A stretch of 64,000 bases of DNA from Parabacteroides sp. PM6-13 (GCF_029892605.1 NZ_JARXWF010000016.1:22099-86098); one strand, 5' to 3'; positions 43,051 through 53,231 are shown, counted from the first letter of the stretch. Made by a program: numbers and translations. Notes: generated by a model not told the origin, from the sequence alone.

Positions 43051-44211
43051 ATGAAACGATTCATCTTACTTACCGTGTTGTTTGTTTCTTTGTTGATCTC
43101 TGTTCAGGCAACAAAAAGCGAAGTGACAGGTATACCTGTCCGGTCCGAGTCGGCAGCCAAAGCTCCCAAGATTCAGGTGGCTATATTATTGGACACCTCC
43201 GGTAGTATGCAAGGACTTATAGAGCAAGCCAAATCGCGCCTCTGGCATATCGTAAATACATTGACCACCCTGAAATACAAAGGGAAAACACCTCATGTGG
43301 AGATTGCCCTTTATGAATATGGCAGCTACCATCGCTATAACGGCGATTTTATCCGCCAGATTACTCCGTTGACCACCGACCTGGATCTGATCTCCCGGGA
43401 GCTGTTTGCCCTGACAACCGGCGGGAGCGATGAATACTGCGGAACGGTGATCTCCCGGGCTGTCAAGGAACTGGAATGGGGCCGCGACGAAGCCGATATG
43501 AAGCTGATCTACATTGCGGGTAACGAGGTATTCGAACAGGGAAGTATCTCTTACAAAGTGGCCATCCCTGATGCCGTTGAAAAGAATATCTATACCAATA
43601 CGATCCATTGTGGCGACCGCTCTACCGGCATCCGTGATCTGTGGAAAAAGGCGGCAGACCTGGGAGAAGGGATGTTTTTCAATATCGACGCCAACCGTAT
43701 GGTACGCTATTTTGAAACGCCTTACGACGACCGTATCGATCATTTGAACCAATTATTGAATGATACCTATATTGGATACGGTCGGATGGGAGCGGAGCGA
43801 AAGATGCTTCAGGCGGAACAGGATCAGAATGCCAAATCGATCTCTGTCGCCAATTATGCCGAACGGGCTGTCAGCAAAAGCAAAGCCATTTATAATAATA
43901 GCAGTTGGGATCTGATCGACAAAGTGAGCCAGGATAAAAATGCGCTGAAAGAGATAAAGAAGGAGGAATTACCCCAGGAACTACAGGCCTTATCCACCTC
44001 TGAACTACAGGCCTATGTACAGGATAAATCGGCAAAACGCGATTCGCTTCAAAGTAAGATTGCCGACCTTGCCGTTCAGCGACAGGAGTATATCGATAAG
44101 CGCCTAAAAAAAGAGGGAGAACCGGGCGACGACCTCGGCCATGCCATCACCCAATCCCTGATCGGTTTCGCACAACAAAAAGGGTACGAAATCCCGGCTA
44201 TCTCAAAATGA
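43051..44211 (+). CDS. Secreted von Willebrand factor A domain protein
   Basis: 386 residues with a signal peptide (ends near VQATKS). The VWA domain starts at about residue 40 with an intact MIDAS metal motif D48-T-S50-G-S52 in LLDTSGSMQGL; TTGGSDEYCG supplies the later Thr/Asp contacts. The C-terminal 130 residues are charged and helical (KSKAIYNNSSWDLIDKVSQD, ELQAYVQDKSAKRDSLQSKI), probably coiled coil. VWA proteins mediate metal-dependent protein contacts; the partner is unknown. Copy 2 of the dispersed structured element begins about 10 bp after its stop codon. Confidence 0.85.
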   Translation: MKRFILLTVLFVSLLISVQATKSEVTGIPVRSESAAKAPKIQVAILLDTSGSMQGLIEQAKSRLWHIVNTLTTLKYKGKTPHVEIALYEYGSYHRYNGDFIRQITPLTTDLDLISRELFALTTGGSDEYCGTVISRAVKELEWGRDEADMKLIYIAGNEVFEQGSISYKVAIPDAVEKNIYTNTIHCGDRSTGIRDLWKKAADLGEGMFFNIDANRMVRYFETPYDDRIDHLNQLLNDTYIGYGRMGAERKMLQAEQDQNAKSISVANYAERAVSKSKAIYNNSSWDLIDKVSQDKNALKEIKKEELPQELQALSTSELQAYVQDKSAKRDSLQSKIADLAVQRQEYIDKRLKKEGEPGDDLGHAITQSLIGFAQQKGYEIPAISK

Positions 44212-44219
44212 CAAAATGA

Positions 44220-44356
44220 AAGCAAAAAGAGGGTTTTGCTTTACAATATGATACGTTAAAAAGTGTTACTCGCGGGACTAATTTTAAATACCCCTACGTT
44301 TTTGGAAAAATAGTCGGTCGATTTTGACAAAATGTCAAATTGGGAATCTTCCCATT
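44220..44356 (+). repeat. Dispersed structured element, copy 2
   Basis: On the plus strand: hairpin GCAAAA-N6-TTTTGC (44222-44239), the invariant core with GATACGTTAAAAAGTG, a stem with GACTA / TAGTC, a TTTTGACAAAATG box, and a hairpin AAATTGGGAA / TTCCCATTT (to 44356). It matches copy 1 (14157-14296, minus strand) without gaps through the first 115 bases. The remainder of the 306-bp spacer up to gyrA holds the gyrA promoter region. Confidence 0.85.
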
Positions 44357-44439
44357 TCCTTCAATTTGAATATAAAACTCCCTGCATTCTGTCTCAACAT
44401 CGTAAAAGGCTTCCGTACGAAAAAATCGCTTCAAATCCT

Positions 44440-44469
44440 TTTGTAGTAAAGAGAAAAGCCTTACCTTAG
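44440..44469 (+). promoter_or_regulatory. Candidate gyrA promoter
   Basis: TTTG, 18 nt, TACCTTAG (one base off TANNTTTG), about 49 nt upstream of gyrA. The region is framed by a perfect inverted repeat AAAAATCGC / GCGATTTTT, with arms near 44421-44429 and 44471-44479. Confidence 0.45.
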
Positions 44470-44517
44470 TGCGATTTTTCAGTGATGAAATTGTGCGTAT
44501 ATTAAATAAATAGCTAA

Positions 44518-47112
44518 ATGATTGATCAAGACAGAATTATAAAGATCAACATCGAGGATGAGATGAAATCGGCTTACATTGACTATTCTATGTCGGTTAT
44601 CGTTTCGAGAGCTCTTCCTGATGTAAGGGATGGTTTTAAACCGGTTCACCGTCGTGTATTATTTGGGATGAATGAACTGGGCAATACATCCGACAAACCG
44701 TATAAAAAATCTGCCAGAATTGTAGGAGACGTTTTAGGTAAATATCACCCACATGGTGATAGCTCCGTTTATTTTGCCATGGTACGTTTGGCTCAACCGT
44801 GGTCATTGCGTTACCCGTTGGTTGACGGCCAGGGAAACTTCGGTTCCGTCGATGGTGATAGCCCTGCAGCTATGCGTTATACTGAGGCCCGTTTGAGTAA
44901 ATTGGCTGAAGAAATGTTGCGGGATATCGAAAAAGATACGATTGATTTCCAGTTAAACTTCGATGATACATTAAAAGAACCAACCGTTCTGCCTACACGC
45001 ATACCGAATCTATTGATTAATGGTGCTTCGGGTATTGCGGTAGGGATGGCTACCAATATGCCGCCTCACAATATGACAGAGGTGTTGAATGGCTGTATGG
45101 CTTACATCGATAACCGCGGTGAGATCGAGATCGACGAATTGATGGAATACATCAAAGCGCCCGACTTCCCGACCGGTGCTACGATCTATGGCTACCAGGG
45201 CGTGAAAGACGCTTTTGAAACGGGTAGAGGACGTATCATCCTGCGTGGTAAGGCAGAGATTGAAGTCGAAAACAATCACGAGAAGATTGTTATTACGGAA
45301 ATCCCTTACCTTGTTAATAAGGCGGAGTTGATTAAACACATTGCCGACCTGGTGAATGAAAAACGCCTGGAGGGTATATCGAATGTCAACGATGAGTCTG
45401 ACCGCCACGGTATGCGCATTGTCGTAGATGTGAAGCGCGATGCCAACTCCAGTGTGATTCTGAATAAACTGTATAAACTGACTGCGCTCCAATCCTCTTT
45501 CAGTGTGAATAACATCGCATTGGTCAACGGCCGTCCACGGCAATTGAACCTGAAGGATATGATCAAGGCATTCGTAGATCATCGCCAGGAGGTGGTGATC
45601 AGACGTACACGCTACGATCTGAGAAAGGCAGAAGAACGCGCGCATATCCTGGAAGGATTATTGATTGCCTCCGATAATATCGACGAGGTGATTGCTATCA
45701 TCCGCTCATCATCCAGCCCGCAGGAAGCGATCGAACGTTTGATCGAGCGTTTCGGACTGACCGATATACAGGCCAGAGCGATTGTGGAAATGCGTCTTCG
45801 TCAGCTCACCGGACTGGAACAGAATAAACTACGCGCCGAATATGAAGAGATAGAACGCTTAATCGCCTCCTACAAAGAGATTCTGGAAAATGAAGACCGT
45901 TGTATGGAAGTGGTGAAAGAAGAATTACAGGAGATCAATGATAAGTATGGTGATGATCGCAAAACGGACATTATCTATGCTTCGGAAGAATTGAATCCGG
46001 AAGACTTCTATGCCGACGACGAGATGATTATCACCATCTCACATATGGGTTATATCAAACGTACGCCGCTGTCTGAGTTCCGTGCCCAGGGACGTGGCGG
46101 AGTAGGAGCGAAGGGCTCCGAAACCCGCGACGAAGACTTTGTGGAGTATATCTATCCGGCATCGATGCATGCCACCCTGTTGATCTTCACGGCCAAAGGT
46201 AAGTGCTACTGGCTGAAGGTATATGAAATTCCGGAAGGAGCGAAGAATGCCAAGGGACGTGCTATTCAGAACCTCTTGAATATCGAAGCCGACGACAAGA
46301 TCCAGGCCTTTATCCGCGTGAAGAAACTGACCACCGATACGGAATTCATCAATTCACATTACCTGTTGTTCTGTACGAAGAGCGGGGTGATCAAGAAAAC
46401 ATTGCTTGAAGCCTACTCACGTCCTCGTCAGAATGGTGTAAACGCCATTACGCTGCGGGAAGGTGATGGGTTAATACAAGTTAAAATGACCAATGGCGAT
46501 AACGAAGTATTAATCGCCAATCGCAACGGTCGCGCAATTCGTTTCCACGAAAGTGCAGTGCGCACCATGGGACGTACGGCGTCGGGCGTACGCGGTATGA
46601 CCCTGGATGGCCCTGATGATGAGGTGGTTGGAATGATCACCATCAAGGATATGGAAAACGAGACCGTACTGGTTGTTTCCGAACAGGGCTATGGCAAGCG
46701 CTCGCATATTGAAGATTACCGAATTACTAATAGAGGTGGAAAAGGTGTAAAAACTATTAATGTCACCGAGAAGACGGGTAAACTTGTGGCCATAAAAAGT
46801 GTCACAGAAGAGAACGACTTGATGATTATCAACAAATCGGGTATAACAATCCGTATGAAAGTGGCCGATCTGTCGGTTATCGGACGCGCAACTCAGGGAG
46901 TGCGGTTGATCAATCTGGAGAAACGTCATGATGAAATTGCTTCGGTTTGTAAGGTGTTGTCTGAAACGGATGAGCAGATTGCGGAAGAAAAAGCAGAACG
47001 CGATGCCCGACTGGAAAGCCCCATCTTCGAAGTATCCGAGAATGTGGATGTGACAGATGAACAAATAGAAGAAAACAATGAGTTGCCGGAAGAGGGTGAG
47101 TCAGAAGAATAA
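44518..47112 (+). CDS. gyrA: DNA gyrase subunit A
   Basis: 864 residues. The breakage-reunion domain has the catalytic Tyr Y121 in [10 protein letters not shown], and the quinolone region is [18 protein letters not shown]82 (equivalent to E. coli Ser83) is present, while the E. coli Asp87 position is F86. The C-terminal beta-pinwheel starts near residue 500 with a GyrA-box-like [11 protein letters not shown], which argues for gyrase rather than ParC. The tail is acidic. It forms A2B2 gyrase with GyrB and introduces negative supercoils. gyrB is not in this window. The TPR gene follows after 42 bp. Confidence 0.95.
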   Translation: MIDQDRIIKINIEDEMKSAYIDYSMSVIVSRALPDVRDGFKPVHRRVLFGMNELGNTSDKPYKKSARIVGDVLGKYHPHGDSSVYFAMVRLAQPWSLRYPLVDGQGNFGSVDGDSPAAMRYTEARLSKLAEEMLRDIEKDTIDFQLNFDDTLKEPTVLPTRIPNLLINGASGIAVGMATNMPPHNMTEVLNGCMAYIDNRGEIEIDELMEYIKAPDFPTGATIYGYQGVKDAFETGRGRIILRGKAEIEVENNHEKIVITEIPYLVNKAELIKHIADLVNEKRLEGISNVNDESDRHGMRIVVDVKRDANSSVILNKLYKLTALQSSFSVNNIALVNGRPRQLNLKDMIKAFVDHRQEVVIRRTRYDLRKAEERAHILEGLLIASDNIDEVIAIIRSSSSPQEAIERLIERFGLTDIQARAIVEMRLRQLTGLEQNKLRAEYEEIERLIASYKEILENEDRCMEVVKEELQEINDKYGDDRKTDIIYASEELNPEDFYADDEMIITISHMGYIKRTPLSEFRAQGRGGVGAKGSETRDEDFVEYIYPASMHATLLIFTAKGKCYWLKVYEIPEGAKNAKGRAIQNLLNIEADDKIQAFIRVKKLTTDTEFINSHYLLFCTKSGVIKKTLLEAYSRPRQNGVNAITLREGDGLIQVKMTNGDNEVLIANRNGRAIRFHESAVRTMGRTASGVRGMTLDGPDDEVVGMITIKDMENETVLVVSEQGYGKRSHIEDYRITNRGGKGVKTINVTEKTGKLVAIKSVTEENDLMIINKSGITIRMKVADLSVIGRATQGVRLINLEKRHDEIASVCKVLSETDEQIAEEKAERDARLESPIFEVSENVDVTDEQIEENNELPEEGESEE

Positions 47113-47154
47113 AGAAATTTAATAAATTGAATATTAATCTCAAATTAGAATCGT

Positions 47155-48378
47155 ATGAAACGAGTATTGTTATTATCAATGGCATTATGTGTAGCAGCAT
47201 CAGCCGCTTTTGCTCAAAAGAAAGCAGTAAGCCAGGCTCAAAGCATTGCTAAAGGAAATAATGCAGATTTTGCAGAAGCACGGACACTGATAAAAGGGGC
47301 ATTGGAAAATGCTGAAACCAAAGATGATCCTAAGACCTGGTATGTGGCCGGATTTGTAGAAGATCAACAATTCAGTGCGGAGAGAATGAAAGAAATGTTG
47401 GGTCAGCAGCCTAACCAATCTGTGATGTATACGGCTTTATTGAATGTGTATCCTTATCTGAAAAAATCCTATGAACTGGATCAGGCACCGGATGCCAAAG
47501 GGAAAATAAAACCGAAATACACCAAAGACATCAAAGGTATTATGACAGCTAACCATGTGTATTATGTAAATGGTGGTGCTTTCTACTTTGATGAAAGAGA
47601 TTACAAAAAAGCATATGATTGTTTTGAACAATACCTGGCGGTTGCCAATGATCCGATGTTTGCCGGTGAAGCGATTGCTGTGAGAGATACGATGTATCAG
47701 ACAGTTCAATACTATTCAGCTTTGGCTGCTTTGCAAATGAACGATCACGACCTTGCCTTAGCTGCTTTGGAACGTGCGAAAGACAATGAATACAAGCAAA
47801 GCGAGATCTATCAGTATATGCATTTTGAATACGAACAGCTGAAAGATACTGTGAGCATGGAGAAAGTATTGAAAGAAGGTATGGAAAAAATGCCGGAAGA
47901 CGAGTACTTCTTGCTTCACCTGATCAATCTTTATATCTATTCTAACAGAAACGAAGAAGCGATCTATTATCTGGAGAAAGCTATCGCTGACAAACCGAAC
48001 AGCGCTCAGCTTTATGATGTATTAGGTAGCGTGTATGAAACAGGTACAAAAGAGATGGATAAAGCAGAACAGGCTTATTCGAAAGCGTTGGAATTCGATC
48101 CTGAATTCGTGAGCGCACTCTCTAACCTGGGACGTGTTTACTACAACCAGGCGATCAACATTCAGGCAGATGCGAATATGATCAGCGACAACAAACTGTA
48201 TCAGGAAGAATTGGCCAAAGCAAAGGATATGTTCCGTAAAGCACTTCCTTACTTTGAAAAAGCCTATTCGTTGAAACCCGATCAAACAGAATATATGATC
48301 GCTTTGCGTGGTATCTATTACAACCTCAGCATGAGCAAAGAATTCGACGAAATCGAAGCTAAATTAGGTGCTGAATAA
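47155..48378 (+). CDS. Secreted TPR repeat protein
   Basis: 407 residues with a signal peptide (MKRVLLLSMALCVAASAAFAQ). The body is a chain of tetratricopeptide repeats; the clearest are around residues 150-165 (AFYFDERDYKKAYDCFEQYL), 250-300 (LHLINLYIYSNRNEEAIYYL; KPNSAQLYDVLGSVYETG) and 305-335 (AEQAYSKALEFDPEFVSALSNLG). Predicted periplasmic scaffold for protein complexes; the partner is unknown. It follows gyrA at 42 bp and could be cotranscribed with it; no separate promoter box was noticed. Ends at a bidirectional terminator. Confidence 0.88.
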   Translation: MKRVLLLSMALCVAASAAFAQKKAVSQAQSIAKGNNADFAEARTLIKGALENAETKDDPKTWYVAGFVEDQQFSAERMKEMLGQQPNQSVMYTALLNVYPYLKKSYELDQAPDAKGKIKPKYTKDIKGIMTANHVYYVNGGAFYFDERDYKKAYDCFEQYLAVANDPMFAGEAIAVRDTMYQTVQYYSALAALQMNDHDLALAALERAKDNEYKQSEIYQYMHFEYEQLKDTVSMEKVLKEGMEKMPEDEYFLLHLINLYIYSNRNEEAIYYLEKAIADKPNSAQLYDVLGSVYETGTKEMDKAEQAYSKALEFDPEFVSALSNLGRVYYNQAINIQADANMISDNKLYQEELAKAKDMFRKALPYFEKAYSLKPDQTEYMIALRGIYYNLSMSKEFDEIEAKLGAE

Positions 48379-48403
48379 TTAGCGTTTTATTAGCTAAACC
48401 ATA

Positions 48404-48444
48404 AAAAAGAGAGGCTGCCCCGATCCGGGACAGCCTCTCTTTTT
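48404..48444. terminator. Bidirectional terminator
   Basis: aaaaagagaggctg / cagcctctcttttt, a 14-bp perfect stem with a GC-rich loop, between the TPR gene and the convergent DUF695 gene. Confidence 0.92.
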
Positions 48445-48463
48445 ATCTTAACTCATCATTCCA

Positions 48464-48904
48464 TTACTCGTCCACCGCCCATTGCTTCATCTCATACATG
48501 TCGAGGTATTCTTCCCATTCGGGATCTACTTCGGTATATATTGAAATGGGAAGCAGCTCGAAAGGTGCCAATACCTCGTTGAGCCGTTCGCCGAATACAC
48601 GGGTGGTACGGGTGTAATAGACCCATATCTTTTCGCCTCCTCCAGTGTATACGCTGGTCAGAATGGAGAGCTTATCTTTCTCCATGGCTTTCTTTAGCGC
48701 CAGTTCTACCTCTTCCATTTTTTCGGCTACCTCTTCCGAAGGCATGCCATGAGGATCGCCTTCATATTTCCAGGTGATCTCGACCCGTTCTTTGAACTTC
48801 CCTGATTCGATGAATTGGCTGAGCTCGTCGCGGCCATACACGGTGATGATATTGCCTGCTTCTCCTTCCGATAAGGCTGTAAACCATACGTTACTTAATC
48901 TCAT
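48464..48904 (-). CDS. DUF695 family protein
   Basis: 146 residues, cytosolic, acidic. The sequence VEITWKYEGDPHGMPSEEVAEKMEEVE followed by ILTSVYTGGGEKIWVYYTRTT and DPEWEEYLDMYE matches the DUF695 pattern, a small domain of unknown function. Its start codon overlaps the stop of the transporter gene by four bases (ATGA), so the two are translationally coupled and in one operon. It may regulate or stabilise the carrier, but nothing in the sequence shows how. Confidence 0.75.
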   Translation of the reverse strand: MRLSNVWFTALSEGEAGNIITVYGRDELSQFIESGKFKERVEITWKYEGDPHGMPSEEVAEKMEEVELALKKAMEKDKLSILTSVYTGGGEKIWVYYTRTTRVFGERLNEVLAPFELLPISIYTEVDPEWEEYLDMYEMKQWAVDE

Positions 48905-49830
48905 AATGCTGTCGATTTATCTTGTTGATTGATTTGTTTTCGTTCGCGGTTTGCTTTCAGCCAAAGCTGATAGCTGTTGATGATGTTTTGCCACAGGACA
49001 TAGGCCGCCGGTGCCACCGATGAGATCGGATTCAGGTAGGTCTGTGCCATCCAGATGGCCAGGATCGTGTTTTTCTGTCCCAGTCCTTGTCCCGATGAGA
49101 CGGGGTCGTTGTATCGCCATCCAATCCGTCTGCCTACCAGAAACTGAAGCACGCAAATAACAAGGGCCACGATAGCCAGGCTGATCTCTACGGCATAATT
49201 GGGATCTTCCTGCTCAACGAGAAACTTAACAGTGGTTCCCGTTACCAGAGCCAATGAAAAGGCCCAGAGATAGAAGGTGAAGCCATTGAGGCGAACAAAC
49301 ACCTGATGGAGCTTCGGGGTGTATTTACGCATACCCCAGGCGGCGAATAGGGGTAATAACAGCATAGGCGCTATCTGCTTGCATATATAGAAGAAAGCCG
49401 AAAGGAAGGTGGTGTCCGAATGAGGCTCGATCAGTGGGAACAGGGCTGGGGCGATCAAGGCGACTGCCATATTGCAAAGCAAGGTATAACTTGTCAGAAA
49501 AGGAACACTACCTCCCAACATGCCCGTGATCACAACGGCCGCGGTAGCTGTTGGCGCCAGTACGCAGATCATGGCTCCTTGCGCGACAATAGGGTCAAAC
49601 GGATAGATCGCCGCGTAAACCACCACACATCCCACCAGCTGTATCAATAATAGCCATATATGCGCTTTGTGAAAGTGAATATCGCGTGGAGAGAGCTTGC
49701 AGAAGGTGAGTAATAACATCGCAAAGATAAGGTAGGGAGTCAGGACGATCAGCCGGCTTATCCAGGGATAAGTGAGTACCCCGGTGATCATCGCCAGCGG
49801 AAGCATCCAGTCCTTTAGGAATTTCAACAT
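48901..49830 (-). CDS. Bile acid:sodium symporter (BASS)-like carrier
   Basis: 309 residues with nine or ten membrane segments, of normal BASS length. Conserved features are the cross-over region CVLAPTATAAVVITGMLGGSVPFLTSYTLLCNM and the late GQKNTILAIWMAQTYLNPISSVAPAAYV, which carry the sodium- and substrate-site residues in this family. Members move bile acids, pantoate, pyruvate or other organic anions with Na+; in a gut Bacteroidales bile acids are a tempting guess, but sequence does not decide. Coupled to the DUF695 gene downstream by a 4-bp overlap. Confidence 0.82.
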   Translation of the reverse strand: MLKFLKDWMLPLAMITGVLTYPWISRLIVLTPYLIFAMLLLTFCKLSPRDIHFHKAHIWLLLIQLVGCVVVYAAIYPFDPIVAQGAMICVLAPTATAAVVITGMLGGSVPFLTSYTLLCNMAVALIAPALFPLIEPHSDTTFLSAFFYICKQIAPMLLLPLFAAWGMRKYTPKLHQVFVRLNGFTFYLWAFSLALVTGTTVKFLVEQEDPNYAVEISLAIVALVICVLQFLVGRRIGWRYNDPVSSGQGLGQKNTILAIWMAQTYLNPISSVAPAAYVLWQNIINSYQLWLKANRERKQINQQDKSTAL

Positions 49831-49906
49831 AAATGGATTCTTTAATATACGGCGTAAAGGTAGTGATTTCGTCCCAAGTGGCGACCATGATTTGCCGGTT
49901 AAGCAC

Positions 49907-49914
49907 TATATTTG
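49907..49914 (+). promoter_or_regulatory. Candidate -7 box for the alkD-like gene
   Basis: TATATTTG, 39 nt upstream of the start. -33 box unclear. Confidence 0.45.
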
Positions 49915-49953
49915 TCGGATAGAAGTATGTGTCATAATAAACGATAGATAGCC

Positions 49954-50643
49954 ATGAATAATAGTATCAATCAAAAGCTCCGGGCTTTGGCTGAGAGCGA
50001 TTACAAGCAGTTTAACGAAAGACTTATTCCTACCCAATATGAAATAATAGGTATCCGCATGCCCGCGTTGAAAAAACTGGCTAAGGAGATCGCGACAAGT
50101 CCGGATGTGGAGACCTACCTCCGGCAGGCGGAATTTACTACCTACGACCATATTCTATTATACGGACTGGTGATTGCCAACCTCAAAAAGCCTTCCCTGG
50201 AAACAGTTTTCCGTTACCTGGATCCGCTCATCCTGAAATTTGATAACTGGGCACATGTGGATACGATTATATCATCGTTGAAGGTGTTTAAACTATATCC
50301 CGACGAGGTATTGGCTCATTTTCTGCCGCTTAAACAGGATGAAGGAGAGTTTACGAAACGTGTTTTCGTGATTGTCTTGATGGACTTTTTCCTGAACGAT
50401 ACCTATATAGACGTGGCGTTGAAACATTTCCAAGAGGTACCTCAGGGGCAATATTATGTGGATATGGCAATCGCTTGGGCGCTTAGTGTGGGGTTAATCA
50501 AATACTACGACAAGACACTTCCGCTTTTGGAGCAACAGCGATTCTCCCGTTTCGTACACAATAAATCCATTCAGAAAGCCCGTGAGAGTTACCGCATCAG
50601 TCCGGAAACAAAGGCGTTTCTGAATACGTTGAAAGTGAAGTAG
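49954..50643 (+). CDS. DNA alkylation repair protein (AlkD-like)
   Basis: 229 residues of helical HEAT-like repeats, normal for AlkD. The base-excision site is recognisable as FDNWAHVDT, where W99 and D103 match the Trp and catalytic Asp of characterised AlkD enzymes, and the later Trp in MAIAWALSV also fits. Predicted to remove bulky or cationic N3- and N7-alkylpurines without base flipping. It stands alone, and its stop abuts the end of the convergent DUF6807 gene with no spacer at all (50643/50644). Confidence 0.88.
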   Translation: MNNSINQKLRALAESDYKQFNERLIPTQYEIIGIRMPALKKLAKEIATSPDVETYLRQAEFTTYDHILLYGLVIANLKKPSLETVFRYLDPLILKFDNWAHVDTIISSLKVFKLYPDEVLAHFLPLKQDEGEFTKRVFVIVLMDFFLNDTYIDVALKHFQEVPQGQYYVDMAIAWALSVGLIKYYDKTLPLLEQQRFSRFVHNKSIQKARESYRISPETKAFLNTLKVK

Positions 50644-51681
50644 TCAGCGATTAAACTCCTCAAAAGCAGTATCGATCTCCCGGTCTTCGGCATACGAACC
50701 GGTTTTGATCAGGATTTTATGCCTGAAGGTTACCGACTCACCCGGCAATAGGGTCAGGGAGGCAGCGGGGGTTTCCGCATGGAAGCTTTTGCTGCCTAAA
50801 TTATTCACGGCAAACAGGCCATATCCGCGGGTATGCCAATGAGCCGGGAAGCCGGGGTTCTCTTTGTGGTCGAGTATGGCAACTGTTGTCTTATCGCCCT
50901 CTTTCTCGGCCGAGACGCTGGCCCATCCGGCTCTTTTCCCCCAGGTACCACTCTCTTTCTCGTCGCCCAAGCTGTTGCGGTAGAGGCCGTTTACGCCGTC
51001 GTTGTTGACCGTCCGTTCCGCCATCGGCAGTTTGTCGTCACCTATGCGCAGGACGGGAGCCTCCGATACCTCTTCAAATGCTTTGTCCATGCGTATGCCT
51101 AATAACCCCTCTTTGCTGTCGGAAAAGACAACTGTATCGGCTTGTGCCGTCAGGGTGATGATATGCTCAATAGTACGCATCTCCTTTTCTGCTCCGAAAA
51201 TATAACGGGTCTCTGCCTTTAGGAGCGTTTTGCCCGTAGGATCGTTCCAGTCCGACTGAGCTGTTAATGTTGCCTGCTTCGCTCCGTTGGTTTTCTCCGT
51301 TATGCCCTTATGCAGAATGCTTCCGTATCGTGGTTTGTTGGCCTCCGGTATATTGTACGAATTATTCCAGAAGTCTAATCTGTTTACATTTCCGTAATTG
51401 AACCACAAGCCGAGATGGTGCGGATGATCGACCCGCTCTCCCGGTTGGGGATTGGCGGGGAAACCGCGTGTCAGATCAACCCCATGGGCGTTATAGATTG
51501 GGTATAAGATAGGCTTTTCCATCGTTTCAGGCCAGGCGTAGGAGGTGAAGAGGTGGCCGTCGTAGAAGATGTCCACCCGCTTTTCTGATAGCTGTTCGAT
51601 CAGTTCAAATCCTTTTTCTTTTTGCCCACACGAGGTCAATATAACCGCACATACGACGGCTTGCCAAATACTTCTTCTCAT
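50644..51681 (-). CDS. DUF6807 (PmoA-like) lipoprotein
   Basis: 345 residues. Lipoprotein signal MRRSIWQAVVCAVILTSC. Family blocks are VDIFYDGHLFTSYAWPE, YPIYNAHGVDLTRGFPANP, DHPHHLGLWFNYGNVN (a His-rich, possibly metal-binding segment) and FPAHWHTRGYGLFAVNNLGS. These proteins are often annotated as PmoA family (DUF6807) in Bacteroidetes and lie beside Gfo/Idh/MocA oxidoreductases in carbohydrate loci; their reaction is not settled. It is 14 bp downstream of such an oxidoreductase gene here, so the two probably act on one sugar derivative. Confidence 0.8.
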   Translation of the reverse strand: MRRSIWQAVVCAVILTSCGQKEKGFELIEQLSEKRVDIFYDGHLFTSYAWPETMEKPILYPIYNAHGVDLTRGFPANPQPGERVDHPHHLGLWFNYGNVNRLDFWNNSYNIPEANKPRYGSILHKGITEKTNGAKQATLTAQSDWNDPTGKTLLKAETRYIFGAEKEMRTIEHIITLTAQADTVVFSDSKEGLLGIRMDKAFEEVSEAPVLRIGDDKLPMAERTVNNDGVNGLYRNSLGDEKESGTWGKRAGWASVSAEKEGDKTTVAILDHKENPGFPAHWHTRGYGLFAVNNLGSKSFHAETPAASLTLLPGESVTFRHKILIKTGSYAEDREIDTAFEEFNR

Positions 51682-51695
51682 AATGATTCTATGTA

Positions 51696-53042
51696 TTACA
51701 GATGAAACACTTTGCCTCCCGCCAATACTTCTTGCCGGGCGGTATCGAATGTCGCCTTTTCACCGGTGCGAAGAGCCGCCGTGCACATGATATTGGCAAT
51801 GGAATGATTATAACCTGCTTCCACCGATGCATTGGGTTGTTTGCGGCTTCGGATACACTCCATCCAGTTGCGCATATGCAGGTTGGTCATCGGGTCGGAA
51901 CCGGTATTCGAGTCGGTCGCCACCTGTACCGAAGGTAGATCATACGTTTCTAACAGGTTGGCCTCCATGCCCATATCGGCGGCATAGCGTCCGGTCAATC
52001 CGCCGTCGGGCGTAATCTTATTGGTGTCCAGGTTGAGCGTTCCGCCATTGGAGAAATAGAGCTCTTTCACGCCTCCTGCGCTGTTGTGCATACGGGAAGA
52101 GTAAACCACCTGGAAGGCGTTTGTTCCATCGTCGTTTCCATAATCGAACACCGCCGTCATGGTGTCGTAGTTGCTGCGTCCGTCTTTCCATTGGTAAATG
52201 CCACCGTTGGCTCCCACAGAGCGCGGGTGGGCGTGGCCGGTAAACCAATGTACCGTATCGATCTGATGCGCCATCCACTGTCCGGGTATGCCGGAAGAGT
52301 AGGGCCAGAACAGACGATACTCCAAGTATTTGCGGGCATCCCATGCTTCGTAGGGGCGGTTCATCAGGTAACGCTTCCAATCGGTGTCCTTTTCAAAGCA
52401 TTGAGCCACCAGCGCCGGCCGACGCCAACGTCCCGGTTGGTTTACATTCCAGCTCATCTCCACCATGGTGACCTGTCCGAAACGGCCTGAGCGTATGAAA
52501 TCATTGGCTGCATGGTAGTTAGGAGCTGATCGGCGCTGGGAGCCTATCTGCACGATTCGTCCGGTCTCTTCGACTGCTTTCCGGGCTACGCGCGCGTCGG
52601 CCATGGTCTCGGCAAAAGGCTTTTCAACGTAGGCGTCGCATCCTGCCCTGACAGCCTCTGCGCAATGAAGCGCATGTTGGAAATCGGCCGTGGCAATAAT
52701 CACCGCGTCACAAATCCGGGCGTCATACATCTCTTCATTATTGCGAAACAGACGCACCTTCTTACCCCATTTTTCCTGGAAGTATTTCCCGGCCTCTTCC
52801 CGGCGACGACTCCAAAGATCGGATACCGCTACGATCTCGAATCCCAGTTCATCAGCATACGCCTGAAAAGAGGGAATTAAGGAGTTGCGGGAACGGTCTG
52901 AGAAACCGACGATGCCAACTCGTATCTTATCATTTGCCCCGTGGATGCGGGCATAACTTTCGTGACTGAAGGCCAGCCCGCCTAATGTCAGGCTCGCTGT
53001 ACCCAAAATGCTTTGTTTCAGAAAATCTCTGCGTGTTGTCAT
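51696..53042 (-). CDS. Gfo/Idh/MocA family oxidoreductase, Tat-exported
   Basis: 448 residues. N-terminal twin-arginine signal (MTTRRDFLKQSILGTASLTLGG), so it folds with its cofactor before export. The Rossmann nucleotide-binding start is KIRVGIVGFSDRSRN (about 40), and the conserved EKP motif is in CDAYVEKPFAETMADA. The C-terminal alpha/beta substrate domain follows (GIPGQWMAHQIDTVHWFTG). Predicted NAD(P)-dependent sugar oxidoreductase or redox-type glycosidase in the periplasm. GH109 is a related alternative, but no decisive signature was seen. It is the first gene of the pair with the DUF6807 lipoprotein. Confidence 0.88.
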   Translation of the reverse strand: MTTRRDFLKQSILGTASLTLGGLAFSHESYARIHGANDKIRVGIVGFSDRSRNSLIPSFQAYADELGFEIVAVSDLWSRRREEAGKYFQEKWGKKVRLFRNNEEMYDARICDAVIIATADFQHALHCAEAVRAGCDAYVEKPFAETMADARVARKAVEETGRIVQIGSQRRSAPNYHAANDFIRSGRFGQVTMVEMSWNVNQPGRWRRPALVAQCFEKDTDWKRYLMNRPYEAWDARKYLEYRLFWPYSSGIPGQWMAHQIDTVHWFTGHAHPRSVGANGGIYQWKDGRSNYDTMTAVFDYGNDDGTNAFQVVYSSRMHNSAGGVKELYFSNGGTLNLDTNKITPDGGLTGRYAADMGMEANLLETYDLPSVQVATDSNTGSDPMTNLHMRNWMECIRSRKQPNASVEAGYNHSIANIMCTAALRTGEKATFDTARQEVLAGGKVFHL

Positions 53043-53231
53043 GGCTCATTTATAATAAGTGATAAATAGACACTCTTTTGTTTCACGGGTAAAAGTAGCT
53101 TTTTCGAATGATCATTTTGCTAAAATGACAAGATTTTTTTGCTGGTATTTGCTGTTTGGGAATCAGAGCTCTCTTGTTTTACTTCAAATCGACATAAAGT
53201 TGGCTTGGTTTGAAACTTTTTGTTCGTTTTA

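Noticed and set aside
44659..44790. Quinolone-resistance mutation in gyrA
   Set aside because: Ser82 (the usual resistance position) is wild-type; Phe at the next hotspot is probably lineage-normal and cannot be called a mutation without relatives.
51696..53042. GH109 glycosidase assignment for the Gfo/Idh/MocA protein
   Set aside because: Tat signal and Rossmann fold are shared, but I saw no decisive GH109 signature; kept as generic oxidoreductase.
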